A stretch of DNA of 52,924 bases. Source: Sulfolobales archaeon (lineage in GTDB: Archaea; Thermoproteota; Thermoprotei_A; Sulfolobales; AG1). Location of the stretch: assembly GCA_038897115.1 (NCBI GenBank), contig JAWAXC010000006.1:1-52924 (forward strand), in the 5' to 3' direction. The number at the start of each line of letters is the position of its first letter. Position 1 is the stretch's first letter. The notes under the pieces were generated by a model. The model worked only from the letters and a program-made list of their open reading frames with translations. It ran no database searches and was not told the DNA's origin. The position numbers and the translations under genes were made by a program. Below are positions 17,951-25,834 of this stretch, in pieces.

Positions 17951-18074
17951 GATCTCTAACCCCAGGTTATATCAGCTCTACACATCCTCCCACATCGAAT
18001 ATGGGCTTGCACCCCCTTGTGAGTAAATATCTTACTTAAACATATCTTTAAAATATAATCATAGTGAGTATTCA

Positions 18075-18150
18075 CCAAGGATCCTGACCCAGATAAGGTT
18101 GGATTTCGGAGGCTTAAAAGTTCAACCTCATCATAAGGGGTTTATGATCG
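18075..18150 (+). ncRNA. Candidate small structured RNA with two tandem hairpins
   Basis: A TATA-like box at 18046-18058 would start transcription near 18075. Hairpin 1 pairs AGGTTG (18096-18101) with CAACCT (18123-18128). Hairpin 2 pairs ATCATAA (18130-18136) with TTATGAT (18142-18148) round the loop GGGGT. It could be a free RNA or the far upstream leader of reverse gyrase. Confidence 0.3.
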
Positions 18151-18285
18151 CTTTAACGTATTACAACACTTACAAGCTTAATCCCATAGGGATAAAAGGA
18201 TTAATGCTTATGATCATCTGAGCTAATGCTCTCCTAAGCCCTAGTTGCGGGTATCTTTCTCTCAATTGCTTTACATCTCTATCAC

Positions 18286-18296
18286 GTATTTAAAGG
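18286..18296 (+). promoter_or_regulatory. TATA box of reverse gyrase
   Basis: GTATTTAAAGG is centred about 26 bases upstream of TTG 18316, predicting a leaderless transcript. Confidence 0.45.
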
Positions 18297-18315
18297 AGGG
18301 TTTTCTCTCTTATTA

Positions 18316-21300
18316 TTGGTTGGTTATGTGAAGCAGATTGGGAGAGAACTACTAAGAGGCGGATCACTACCCGATGTCCCCGAAGCTATATATAGGTGGG
18401 CTTGCCCTAACTGTGGATTATCATCACCCACCAATCGTCTAGCAGCAGGGATTCCATGTGAAAGATGTATTGATGCCTCATACATTAGAAGACTTCCTAT
18501 AACAAGTTCTATTGAGGAGCTCCATAGATGGGTTTATAGTGTTTTAAAGGAGAAGGGTAGGCTCGAGAAAAGATCTGTGATAAGCTATGAATCACTCATT
18601 AAGGTTGAGGATAGCGTTGATAAGTTTTCAGAGCTATTTAGAAAATGCATCGGCAGGGATCCCTGGAGTCTTCAGAAGATGTGGGCTAAGAGAGTTATAA
18701 CTGGTTCTAGCTTCGCCTTAATAGCCCCCACAGGTGTTGGAAAAACAACCTTTGGGATCATAATGGCGATCTTCTTAGCTCTAGAGAGAAACTGGAGATC
18801 AGTAATTATTGTTCCTACAATACCACTAGCAGATCAGCTATATAAGAGAGCCAATGAGTATCTGGATAAGGCTTCTCTAGGAAAGGCTGTTAGGGTTGAG
18901 GTTTACCATAGCAGGATCCCGCAGCAAGAGCGTAAGGAGGTTATTGAGAGACTCTCTAGAGGAGAATTCGATATATTGATCACAACATCGGCATTCTTTA
19001 GAAATGAGGATAACACATCCCTGATAAAGGGGAAGATAAACTTCTTCTTCGTAGATGATGTAGACTCCATACTTAGAGGCGGGAAGATATTGGATCATGT
19101 TCTATATACCATGGGTATAGAGAGGGATGTAGTTGAGAAGGCCCTAACTATAGTGGATCTCAAGGCTAAGGCTGCTTTTAAAGAGGATAGTGGGGAGATT
19201 CTAGCAAAGATCTCAGATCTTAAAAAGGATATAGAGAAATCCAGGAGAAAAGATCTAGTACTGGTTATAAGCAGCGCTACAGGTAGAGCACGGGGAAGGA
19301 GGATAAAGATCCTTAGAGAGATATTTGGCTTTGAGATAGGGGCTAGATATGATGTAATTAGAAACGTAGCAGATCTATACTATGTGGCCGGAGATAAGGA
19401 AGATCTCGTAGATATAGCGTCTAAACTAGTTAAAAAGCTAGGATCTGGTGGGATTATATATGTACCTAAGGATCTAGGTATAGAATATGCTGAGAAAATA
19501 TCAGAGATACTCTCGAAAAGAACGGGTTTACGCGTTGCACCTCTAACGAGTAGGAATGTGAAGACAATAGATGGATTTGCAAATAGAGAGATCGATGTTG
19601 TGGTTGGTGTATCAACATATTACGGTGTTGCAGTAAGAGGAATCGATCTTCCTGACGTGATTAGATATGCTATATTCCTCGAAGCACCTAGACATAGAAT
19701 AGCTCTTGATATAAAAGAGATAGAGATCCAGGATATACCGAGGATCCTAGAGTTAGCAATCGACATTATAGAGGATAGTAATAAGAAGGAAGAGCTCACA
19801 ACAACGCTTAACAAAGTGTTAAAGATTCTGAGGAGAAGCTCTCCAACATATCTCAAGGAAGCATTTGAGAAGGCTAGAAGGGGAGAAACTTCAAGCTGGG
19901 CAGAGAGGGTTCTTAAAGAGGCTATAGATGCTGTGAACTCTGTGATCTCAGAGCCAGGATTTCTTTCTAAGCTAGAGAGAAATCCATATACAAAGGTTGA
20001 GAGGGTAGGAGATAGAATATATGTATATATCCCTGACTGGGCTACATATATACAGGCAAGTGGTAGAACCTCTAGACTATATGTAGGAGGTATTTCAAAG
20101 GGTTTATCGATAATTTTGGAGAAAGATCCTAGAATGCTTAGGGGGCTCGAGAGAAGGCTTAAAATTATCTCTGATGAAATCAGTCTTAAAAGGCTTGATG
20201 AGGTGAATATAGATGAGATCCTTAGGGAGATCGATCTTGACAGGGATAATATTAGAAAGGCTAGGCAGGGAATTCTACATATATCTCTAGGAGATCGCGT
20301 TAAGGAGCTGACAAGAACAGTACTTATCATAGTTGAATCACCTAATAAGGCTAGAACAATAGCTAGCTTCTTTGGCAGGCCAAGCGTTAAGGAGCTAGGA
20401 GAGATCAGGGTTTATGAGGCTTCATTAGGTAATCTAACCCTCCTCATCACTGCTAGCGGTGGGCATTTATATGATTTAGCGGTTGATGATCTAGATAACT
20501 ATCTATATTCAAAACAGAGATCTCTGTATGGGGTTATAGTAGAGAGTGGTAAATATATCCCAATATATACTACGATTAAAAAGTGTAGAAGATGTGGTAA
20601 TCAATTCACCAATGACTCTTTAGAGGGGGAGCTTAGATGCCCAATATGTGGTTCTAATGATATTAGGGATAGTAGAAGCACTATAGAGGCTCTTAGAAAG
20701 GCTGCTCTAGAGGTTGATGAGATCTATATAGCTACTGATCCCGATACTGAGGGTGAGAAGATAGCTTTTGATCTCTATATAGCTTTGAAGCCCTATAACA
20801 ATAGAATAAAGAGGATAGAGTTCCATGAAGTAACTAGGAGAGCTTTTATCAATGCAATTAATAATCCAAGAGATATAGATCTGAATAGGGTTAGGGCTCA
20901 GCTGGTTAGGAGGATAGAGGATCGATGGATAGGATTTATATTATCACAGAAAGTAACAGATCATCTAAAGGAGGAGGAAGAGCTAGATCTCAAATATAGG
21001 CTCAGCGCTGGAAGAGTTCAGACACCTGTTCTCGGCTGGGTTGTAACATCTACTAGGGAGCATAAGAAGGGGAAGTACTTTATAGCGAGGCTACAGATAG
21101 GTGAGAGAGAGCCACAGTATCTATTGGAAATACCTCTCAGCATGTTTACCAGAAAACCAAATATAGGTGATAAGGTTACAATCCACATAGATGTTGTTGA
21201 GAGCCATGTTGAGGAGCTAAGTCCACCGCCTCCCTATACAACTGATACCATGCTTGTAGATATATCGCAGTATCTAAGAATCCCTGCTCCAAGGGTTATG

Positions 21301-22140
21301 GATATCGCTCAAGATCTATTCGAATTGGGTCTCATAACATATCATAGAACGGATTCCACAAGAGTATCTGATTATGGGATTGAAATAGCTAAATCATATA
21401 TGACTGAGCTAGGGAAGCTAGATCTTTTAAGGCCTAGAAGATGGGGAGAAGGGGGTGCGCACGAGGCTATAAGACCTACAAGGCCTCTGGATCTTGATAT
21501 GCTAGGTAGGATGTTGGCTGAGGGGTTGTTAGATATTAGACTTTCAAGGGATCATATGAAGGTATATGATCTAATCTTCAGAAGGTTCATCGCGAGCCAA
21601 TCTATCCCAGCTAAGGTTAAAGTCTGTATTATAGGTTTCGAGGTAAGGGATAGCTCGGGCACGATAGCTCAGGTGACCTCTAAAGAGATATGCGATATAG
21701 TTGAGAAAGGGTTTATGGAGTTCTATAGCCATCAATACAGGCTATTCCCCAAAACCCTTATAGGCCGAGATGTTGAGGTTGTGGTTAGCTCTGAGAACTT
21801 TAGAGGTGAGAGGCTATATACACCTGGAGATCTTATTAGGATGATGAAGCATGAGGGAATTGGAAGGCCTAGCACATATGCTAAGATAGTTGACATAATC
21901 CTTAGAAGATATATCGTGAAGAGCTTCTTCAAGAAGACAGGGTATCTGGTCTCGAATAAATATGGTAGGAGGGTCTATGACTATCTATCTAAGGAATACA
22001 ATGCTCTAGTAAATATAGATAGGACTAGGAAGCTGGAGGAGAAGATGGATCAGATCGAGAGGGGTTTAACAGACTATATAGAGGTGCTTAACGAACTATA
22101 TAATGAGCTCAAAAGCTATAGACTAGTTGAGGGTGGGTAG
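18316..22140 (+). CDS. rgy: Reverse gyrase
   Basis: Introduces positive supercoils; the one protein found in all hyperthermophiles. Domain order is complete: N-terminal zinc finger (CPNC, CERC, residues 30-51), helicase Walker A APTGVGKTT (137-145), a DEAD-box-like VDDVD near 244, SSATGR, then topoisomerase IA with toprim IVESPNKAR (about 671), IATDPDTEGE, a second zinc finger (CRRCG, CPICG, about 757) and catalytic Tyr1009 in YHRTDSTRVS. Length 1274 is slightly above usual. TTG 18316 fits leaderless transcription; GTG 18328 is an alternative. The nitrilase-like gene follows at once. Confidence 0.97.
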   Translation: MVGYVKQIGRELLRGGSLPDVPEAIYRWACPNCGLSSPTNRLAAGIPCERCIDASYIRRLPITSSIEELHRWVYSVLKEKGRLEKRSVISYESLIKVEDSVDKFSELFRKCIGRDPWSLQKMWAKRVITGSSFALIAPTGVGKTTFGIIMAIFLALERNWRSVIIVPTIPLADQLYKRANEYLDKASLGKAVRVEVYHSRIPQQERKEVIERLSRGEFDILITTSAFFRNEDNTSLIKGKINFFFVDDVDSILRGGKILDHVLYTMGIERDVVEKALTIVDLKAKAAFKEDSGEILAKISDLKKDIEKSRRKDLVLVISSATGRARGRRIKILREIFGFEIGARYDVIRNVADLYYVAGDKEDLVDIASKLVKKLGSGGIIYVPKDLGIEYAEKISEILSKRTGLRVAPLTSRNVKTIDGFANREIDVVVGVSTYYGVAVRGIDLPDVIRYAIFLEAPRHRIALDIKEIEIQDIPRILELAIDIIEDSNKKEELTTTLNKVLKILRRSSPTYLKEAFEKARRGETSSWAERVLKEAIDAVNSVISEPGFLSKLERNPYTKVERVGDRIYVYIPDWATYIQASGRTSRLYVGGISKGLSIILEKDPRMLRGLERRLKIISDEISLKRLDEVNIDEILREIDLDRDNIRKARQGILHISLGDRVKELTRTVLIIVESPNKARTIASFFGRPSVKELGEIRVYEASLGNLTLLITASGGHLYDLAVDDLDNYLYSKQRSLYGVIVESGKYIPIYTTIKKCRRCGNQFTNDSLEGELRCPICGSNDIRDSRSTIEALRKAALEVDEIYIATDPDTEGEKIAFDLYIALKPYNNRIKRIEFHEVTRRAFINAINNPRDIDLNRVRAQLVRRIEDRWIGFILSQKVTDHLKEEEELDLKYRLSAGRVQTPVLGWVVTSTREHKKGKYFIARLQIGEREPQYLLEIPLSMFTRKPNIGDKVTIHIDVVESHVEELSPPPPYTTDTMLVDISQYLRIPAPRVMDIAQDLFELGLITYHRTDSTRVSDYGIEIAKSYMTELGKLDLLRPRRWGEGGAHEAIRPTRPLDLDMLGRMLAEGLLDIRLSRDHMKVYDLIFRRFIASQSIPAKVKVCIIGFEVRDSSGTIAQVTSKEICDIVEKGFMEFYSHQYRLFPKTLIGRDVEVVVSSENFRGERLYTPGDLIRMMKHEGIGRPSTYAKIVDIILRRYIVKSFFKKTGYLVSNKYGRRVYDYLSKEYNALVNIDRTRKLEEKMDQIERGLTDYIEVLNELYNELKSYRLVEGG

Positions 22141-22141
22141 A

Positions 22142-22999
22142 ATGAGAGGAGTTGGAGAGGATAAGATGATAATAGCTGTCCCCCATATGAGGATAAGATA
22201 TAAGATGAAGAGGAAAAATCTAGAACGAGTCTATGAGATCCTTACTGCGGCGAAAGAGAGAAGATCACGACTAGTAATACTCCCAACACTATTCCACCTG
22301 GGACCTGTGCTTGATAGCATTGGGGATGTAGATCCTAGGAAGCATTTTAAGAAAACATATGCGGAGAAGATCCCTGGAAGCACTACAGAGATTCTAAAAC
22401 ACTACTCAGAGAGAACAGGTATCCCTATATTAACAGGGCCTATAATAGAGAGGGCAGGTCCTAGACTATATAGCACATCGATCTTTATAACACCTAATAG
22501 AGGTGTTGTTGCAAAATATAGGAAAATAGCTCTTGGCCCGCTAGATCTTGGGTTGATATCGTCTGGAAGCGAGCTAGGGGTCATAGATGTGGGGATCACT
22601 ATAGGTATTATGTGTGAAGAAGATCTCCTAGCACCTGAGATAGCACACGCACTAGCTATAGCGGGATCAGAGATAATAATAACTTTCATGAGGCTCAATG
22701 AGGAATTTAAGAACTATAGAAGCCTATTAATAGCAAGATCGATTGAAAACTCAGTCCCAGTAATCGGGGTTGGGGGTATCGTATCCTCTAATAGCCATGA
22801 CTACTTTGAGGTTCCAACAATCATAGTAGATCCTAAGGAGGGTGTAAAGGAGGAGATGAAGGGATTTGAAGAGACAATGTTCTTCCTAGAGGTTGAGAGG
22901 CGTGGAACTCCCAAGAGAGATATTAGGAGGGATATAGCTACAGTTAAAAAAGTATATCTCTGGCTAAGGAGGAAAAAACTTTTGGGAATGGAGGTATAA
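22142..22999 (+). CDS. Nitrilase-superfamily protein lacking the catalytic Glu
   Basis: The fold of the carbon-nitrogen hydrolase family is clear: the lysine motif KYRKIAL and the cysteine motif GIMCEEDLLAPEIA are present. The first catalytic residue, normally Glu in a (F/L)PE motif, reads LVILPTLFHLG, so Thr stands in place of Glu. The protein may therefore be inactive or have a changed reaction. ATG 22142 follows the reverse gyrase stop directly and has a GGGTGGG site upstream; ATG 22166 (MIIAVPHM, with GGAGAGG upstream) is an alternative. Likely co-transcribed with reverse gyrase; the functional tie is unknown. Confidence 0.75.
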   Translation: MRGVGEDKMIIAVPHMRIRYKMKRKNLERVYEILTAAKERRSRLVILPTLFHLGPVLDSIGDVDPRKHFKKTYAEKIPGSTTEILKHYSERTGIPILTGPIIERAGPRLYSTSIFITPNRGVVAKYRKIALGPLDLGLISSGSELGVIDVGITIGIMCEEDLLAPEIAHALAIAGSEIIITFMRLNEEFKNYRSLLIARSIENSVPVIGVGGIVSSNSHDYFEVPTIIVDPKEGVKEEMKGFEETMFFLEVERRGTPKRDIRRDIATVKKVYLWLRRKKLLGMEV

Positions 23000-23088
23000 C
23001 TCTCTATTTCTATTACTATTTACATAGTGATTTGAGGTTTAAATAGAAAGGGTTGGTGAAGCTAACTATATATGAAGGATCTATATAT

Positions 23089-23328
23089 TTAAAGTGATAA
23101 CTTTATTATCTTCCCCTTCTTATCTCTGTAACCATAATCATCATTTTCGCTATTCTCGGATTTTCTCTCACCATGCATATCCCATAGCTCTCTTCTAAGT
23201 AGCTCTCTAATTGCAGCCCTTATAGCCTCACTTCTAGAGGTATATCTACCTGTATTAACAAGCTCTTCTAGACCTTCTAGATAGCTTTCCGGTATTTTAA
23301 CTGTTATGATCCGCACTTCAACCACCAA
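23089..23328 (-). CDS. Ribbon-helix-helix (CopG-type) transcription regulator
   Basis: The N-terminal 45 residues are a typical RHH DNA-binding unit: strand [10 protein letters not shown], helix [12 protein letters not shown], then [19 protein letters not shown]. The tail is polar and charged. RHH proteins bind DNA as dimers and often repress their own gene. TTG 23328 fits the TATA box at 23352-23361; GTG 23325 or GTG 23316 (giving MRIITVKI) are possible. A dyad (CCCCTAATATTGGGG) lies just upstream, in the gap shared with the divergent ORF at 23450. Confidence 0.8.
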   Translation of the reverse strand: MVVEVRIITVKIPESYLEGLEELVNTGRYTSRSEAIRAAIRELLRRELWDMHGERKSENSENDDYGYRDKKGKIIKLSL

Positions 23329-23351
23329 TTAATGTTTACAATAATTATTTG

Positions 23352-23380
23352 CTTATAAAAATCTCCCCCTAATATTGGGG
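23352..23380 (-). promoter_or_regulatory. RHH gene TATA box and candidate operator dyad
   Basis: TATA on the minus strand at 23352-23361 (TTTTTATAAG) abuts a 15-base dyad, CCCCTAATATTGGGG (23366-23380). A second perfect palindrome, AATAATTATT, lies at 23340-23349. Both sit between the RHH gene and the divergent ORF, where autoregulation by an RHH dimer would be expected. Confidence 0.4.
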
Positions 23381-23449
23381 TAGCGTTGGATAATAACCTT
23401 GTGAAATTTAAGACCTCTAGTATTACTGTTTGGAAGGGTCTAATCATCT

Positions 23450-23740
23450 ATGGCAAGGAAGGTTCATTATCTAGATCTACTGGGCCTGGCTATAAATGGC
23501 CTCCTAAGATCTGTTAAGATGGAGAGCTGCAGCGATGCGGGATCAAAGATTCAAAAGTCAAAGATCATAGGGGTTACTCGAGATAATGAGCTTATCGAGA
23601 CAGAGTGTATTGAGTATCATAGAATTGTTAGAACATGGATCATAATAAAGCACTATGATAGATGGGGTAAATACATGGTGACTGAAGACAAAGTAATAGC
23701 GCCAGATATCGATACACAAGAAGATCCTAAAGAACATTAG
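23450..23740 (+). CDS. Small protein of unknown function
   Basis: I do not recognise this 96-residue ORF. It starts with ATG 23450 about 40 bases after an AAATTTAAG TATA-like box and has a mixed sequence: an N-terminal helix (LDLLGLAINGLLRSV), then strands (TWIIIKHY, YMVTEDKVIAPD). No motif or membrane segment is seen. It is divergent from the RHH regulator across a 121-base gap containing a dyad, so it may be under that regulator. Short length leaves a chance that it is not a gene. Confidence 0.4.
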   Translation: MARKVHYLDLLGLAINGLLRSVKMESCSDAGSKIQKSKIIGVTRDNELIETECIEYHRIVRTWIIIKHYDRWGKYMVTEDKVIAPDIDTQEDPKEH

Positions 23741-24079
23741 ACTCCCTCTTAGCCTTGACTATGAAGAACTATCAAACACTCACGATCCCTTCTTATAAAA
23801 CTATAGATAATACATCGGCTTAGGAATTTACCTCAAAACATTCTTATCTTCAATCGACCTATTCTCATTCTAGAGAAGACTTAAGCCTTGTTCGAAGAGA
23901 GTTTAATAGCGGTAGAAGTCTTCAAAAGCTTAAAATCCTTTGAGATGATTGAATCCGCTTTTGTAGAATCACCCTAGAGTGATGTTAGGAAGATCGGTGG
24001 AGTGGAAGAAATTATGATAAGCCCTAGCGTGGAAGGCTATCCTTAGGGGTTGGTCTTCATTGCAGTTCATCGTGTTTTA

Positions 24080-24215
24080 TATCTCCGCTCGCCCTCATAC
24101 CTCTTATGCTCTCTCCACACAGCCTACGGGAGTTAACCTCCCATCGGGGACGTGGAGAGCTTCCTCGGGCAGCTTCCTCTCCCCCGCATTGCTCATAGAG
24201 TTCATAGCGCCGCCC
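24080..24215 (-). ncRNA. Candidate structured non-coding RNA, family unknown
   Basis: This block is clearly GC-richer than its flanks, a known mark of stable RNAs in hyperthermophiles. On the minus strand GGGCGGC (24215-24209) pairs with GCTGCCC (24173-24167); GCTCTCCAC (24160-24152) pairs with GTGGAGAGAGC (24118-24108); inside that lies a perfect hairpin GGGAG/CTCCC (24142-24138 with 24132-24128). A TATA box at 24233-24243 predicts a start near 24212, at the first stem. GAGGAAGCT occurs twice, and GGGCTTATC follows downstream; these faintly recall RNase P RNA, but the P4 pairing does not work. The 3-prime end is uncertain and could extend to about 23968. Confidence 0.5.
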
Positions 24216-24232
24216 TCTAGCTAAACAGCCAG

Positions 24233-24243
24233 CTATAAAACTT
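24233..24243 (-). promoter_or_regulatory. TATA box for the structured RNA
   Basis: On the minus strand AAGTTTTATAG precedes the first stem of the structured RNA by about 20-25 bases, the right spacing for archaeal initiation near 24212-24215. Confidence 0.45.
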
Positions 24244-24394
24244 ATGCACTGGGTTATGTGGAGGGTGTTTAATAGGTATAGGTATATGGTATCTCCATAT
24301 CTAATAGACTTAAGAAGACTGTGCAAAATTGATATCAATATTTTTATAAATTAACATGAAACCAAAAACAGCAGTTAAGAGCAAAAGGCGCCTT

Positions 24395-25156
24395 TTATGC
24401 CTCATATTTGTTAAATAAAAATCCCTGTGGATCTAGCTCGCTATATAAATATGTTCTAAGGGAAAGCATATCGCCTGGACTAATCTTTATTACTTTACCT
24501 TTATCTATATAGAGGATATAGAGTTCATCCACCTTGGCCTTCATGAGATCCTTTATATCTATTGGCGGGTTTTTATAATACTGATTAATAGTCTCCATCA
24601 GCTTTATTAATTCATCCACCTGCCTCATAGATGGCGGCTTTAATAGGGAAACCGGTATAGGGGGTATATAGTATATTGGAAATGCTAGGGCAAACACATC
24701 GCCTTTGGAACTATATCTAGCAATTTTACTGGCTATTCTGGCTTTTAGATATTCGATCGGATCTATTGAGTGATCTGCTGGCGTAAATCCTGTTTCAATC
24801 TCAACCACCAGCTTCTTACCCTCTCTAATAGCAACTACATCGGCTACTAAATCACCAACAGGGGCTTCAACATCGATATCCTCATAGCCGTTTTTAGCTA
24901 AATATGAGGCGACGAGGATCTCCATTATGCTATGATTAATAGATATAGATCTCTTACGATTAAGATCATATAACTTCCATGCAAGCCTCAATAGGAGATC
25001 TCTCGCCTCACGTGATATATCTCCTAGCTTATCTAAATATATAAAAAGAGAGAGGAAGAGCTCCTGCGATATTTTACAAACACCCATAAGGATCTTAGAT
25101 GCAAAAATAATAAGAAATAGGTATATGAAGTAATAGAGCACTAACATCTGGATCAT
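24395..25156 (-). CDS. PD-(D/E)XK nuclease-like protein with a hydrophobic N-terminus
   Basis: The N-terminal 25 residues form one hydrophobic segment (LVLYYFIYLFLIIFASKIL), which may anchor the protein in the membrane. The core reads like a restriction-endonuclease fold: a helix with Glu (IMEILVASYLAKNGY), a strand ending in an acid (GDLVADVVAI) and then KKLVVEIETG, that is D...E-x-E where E-x-K is usual. The rest is mixed and unassigned. No partner methylase or toxin is adjacent. If translation began at a later start (MGVCKIS), the hydrophobic segment would be lost. Nuclease activity is inference. Confidence 0.55.
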   Translation of the reverse strand: MIQMLVLYYFIYLFLIIFASKILMGVCKISQELFLSLFIYLDKLGDISREARDLLLRLAWKLYDLNRKRSISINHSIMEILVASYLAKNGYEDIDVEAPVGDLVADVVAIREGKKLVVEIETGFTPADHSIDPIEYLKARIASKIARYSSKGDVFALAFPIYYIPPIPVSLLKPPSMRQVDELIKLMETINQYYKNPPIDIKDLMKAKVDELYILYIDKGKVIKISPGDMLSLRTYLYSELDPQGFLFNKYEA

Positions 25157-25394
25157 AGATCCTAGCTGTAGGAATTCAACAAGGTAATACCAAACAACCC
25201 CAATCGATTTTCAGATCTGGCTGGTATATTTTAAAGATTTTTCTTATAAAAGCTCTCCCACAGCTATAGATATAATCTCTACCTATGGAGAGATAGAGCA
25301 TTGTTTAGGGCTTTATATAATTTTAATGGGTAGTTTAAGGTAGGTGTTGAAGCGCTCTGTTTAAGAGCTTATATAGTTGAGATTATTAGGTATT

Positions 25395-25772
25395 CTATGT
25401 CTTCCCTGTAGAGCTCTCTTCCTGAGCGATCATCAGTGCTTTTGCAATATCTCCACCAGCCCTTTCCAAAATCTCCTTTGCTTTCTCATATGTAATACCT
25501 GCCTGTTCGGCAACAAATCTTATATCGTCTTCAGATATACTGATCCCGGTTTCTTCCTTCCTCGCCTCCGCCTCTCTTATTTCCTTTACCTTGGTTCCAA
25601 TTACTTGGAATATCTTTTGATCCTTTAGAGTCATGATTAGAACCTGGGGATCCTCTATCATTATCTCTCTATCATCGGTTTCTATCAATACAAGCTTCAC
25701 ACCGCGTAACTCCTCAACCTTCAAACCCATTTTTCTAAGCTGTCTCTCCAGATCCCTTGGTAATGGGAACAT
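25395..25772 (-). CDS. nac: Nascent polypeptide-associated complex protein
   Basis: The archaeal homodimeric NAC that binds nascent chains at the ribosome exit. The NAC domain (about residues 10-65: LRKMGLKVEEL, VLIETDDREIMIEDPQV, IFQVIGTKVKE) is followed by a UBA domain (about 83-120: DIRFVAEQAGITYEKAKEIL). At 125 residues it is the normal size. It is divergent from the CPSF-like nuclease gene 62 bases away. A small hairpin (GCTCT/AGAGC near 25364-25377) lies just past its stop. Confidence 0.93.
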   Translation of the reverse strand: MFPLPRDLERQLRKMGLKVEELRGVKLVLIETDDREIMIEDPQVLIMTLKDQKIFQVIGTKVKEIREAEARKEETGISISEDDIRFVAEQAGITYEKAKEILERAGGDIAKALMIAQEESSTGKT

Positions 25773-25834
25773 TCTTTAGAACCCTACCTAATATGGGTTA
25801 AAGAGAATATATTAGCTCCAATATACTTCTAAAT

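Larger units (their letters stand above)
17951..18315. other. Gene-free divergent promoter region with tandem hairpins
   Basis: No ORF is supported. The region separates two divergent genes and holds a near-symmetric TATA element (CTTTAAAATATAATC, 18046-18060), two tandem hairpins (18096-18148) and the reverse gyrase TATA box (18286-18296). Confidence 0.5.
23741..24394. other. Gene-free stretch holding a likely structured RNA
   Basis: No protein gene is supported; the open frames across it translate to low-quality sequence. It contains an 8-bp inverted repeat (GAAGACTT 23875-23882, AAGTCTTC 23916-23923), a hairpin ATCAC/GTGAT (23968-23983), and a locally GC-rich block at 24080-24215 described separately. 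Confidence 0.55.

Noticed and set aside
18110-18170. C/D box sRNA on the minus strand (ATGATGA at about 18127-18135)
   Set aside because: A C-like box is present but no CTGA box follows at the right spacing.
19620-20330. A 236-codon ORF antisense to reverse gyrase
   Set aside because: Serine/leucine-rich shadow of a well-conserved gene on the other strand.
23960-24215. RNase P RNA
   Set aside because: GAGGAAGCT and a downstream GGGCTTATC recall conserved blocks I and V, but the P4 helix between them does not pair properly and no P1 can be formed between the ends. Kept as an unknown structured RNA.
24057-24338. A 93-codon minus-strand ORF
   Set aside because: The translation is low quality and lies over the GC-rich structured RNA; a chance frame.
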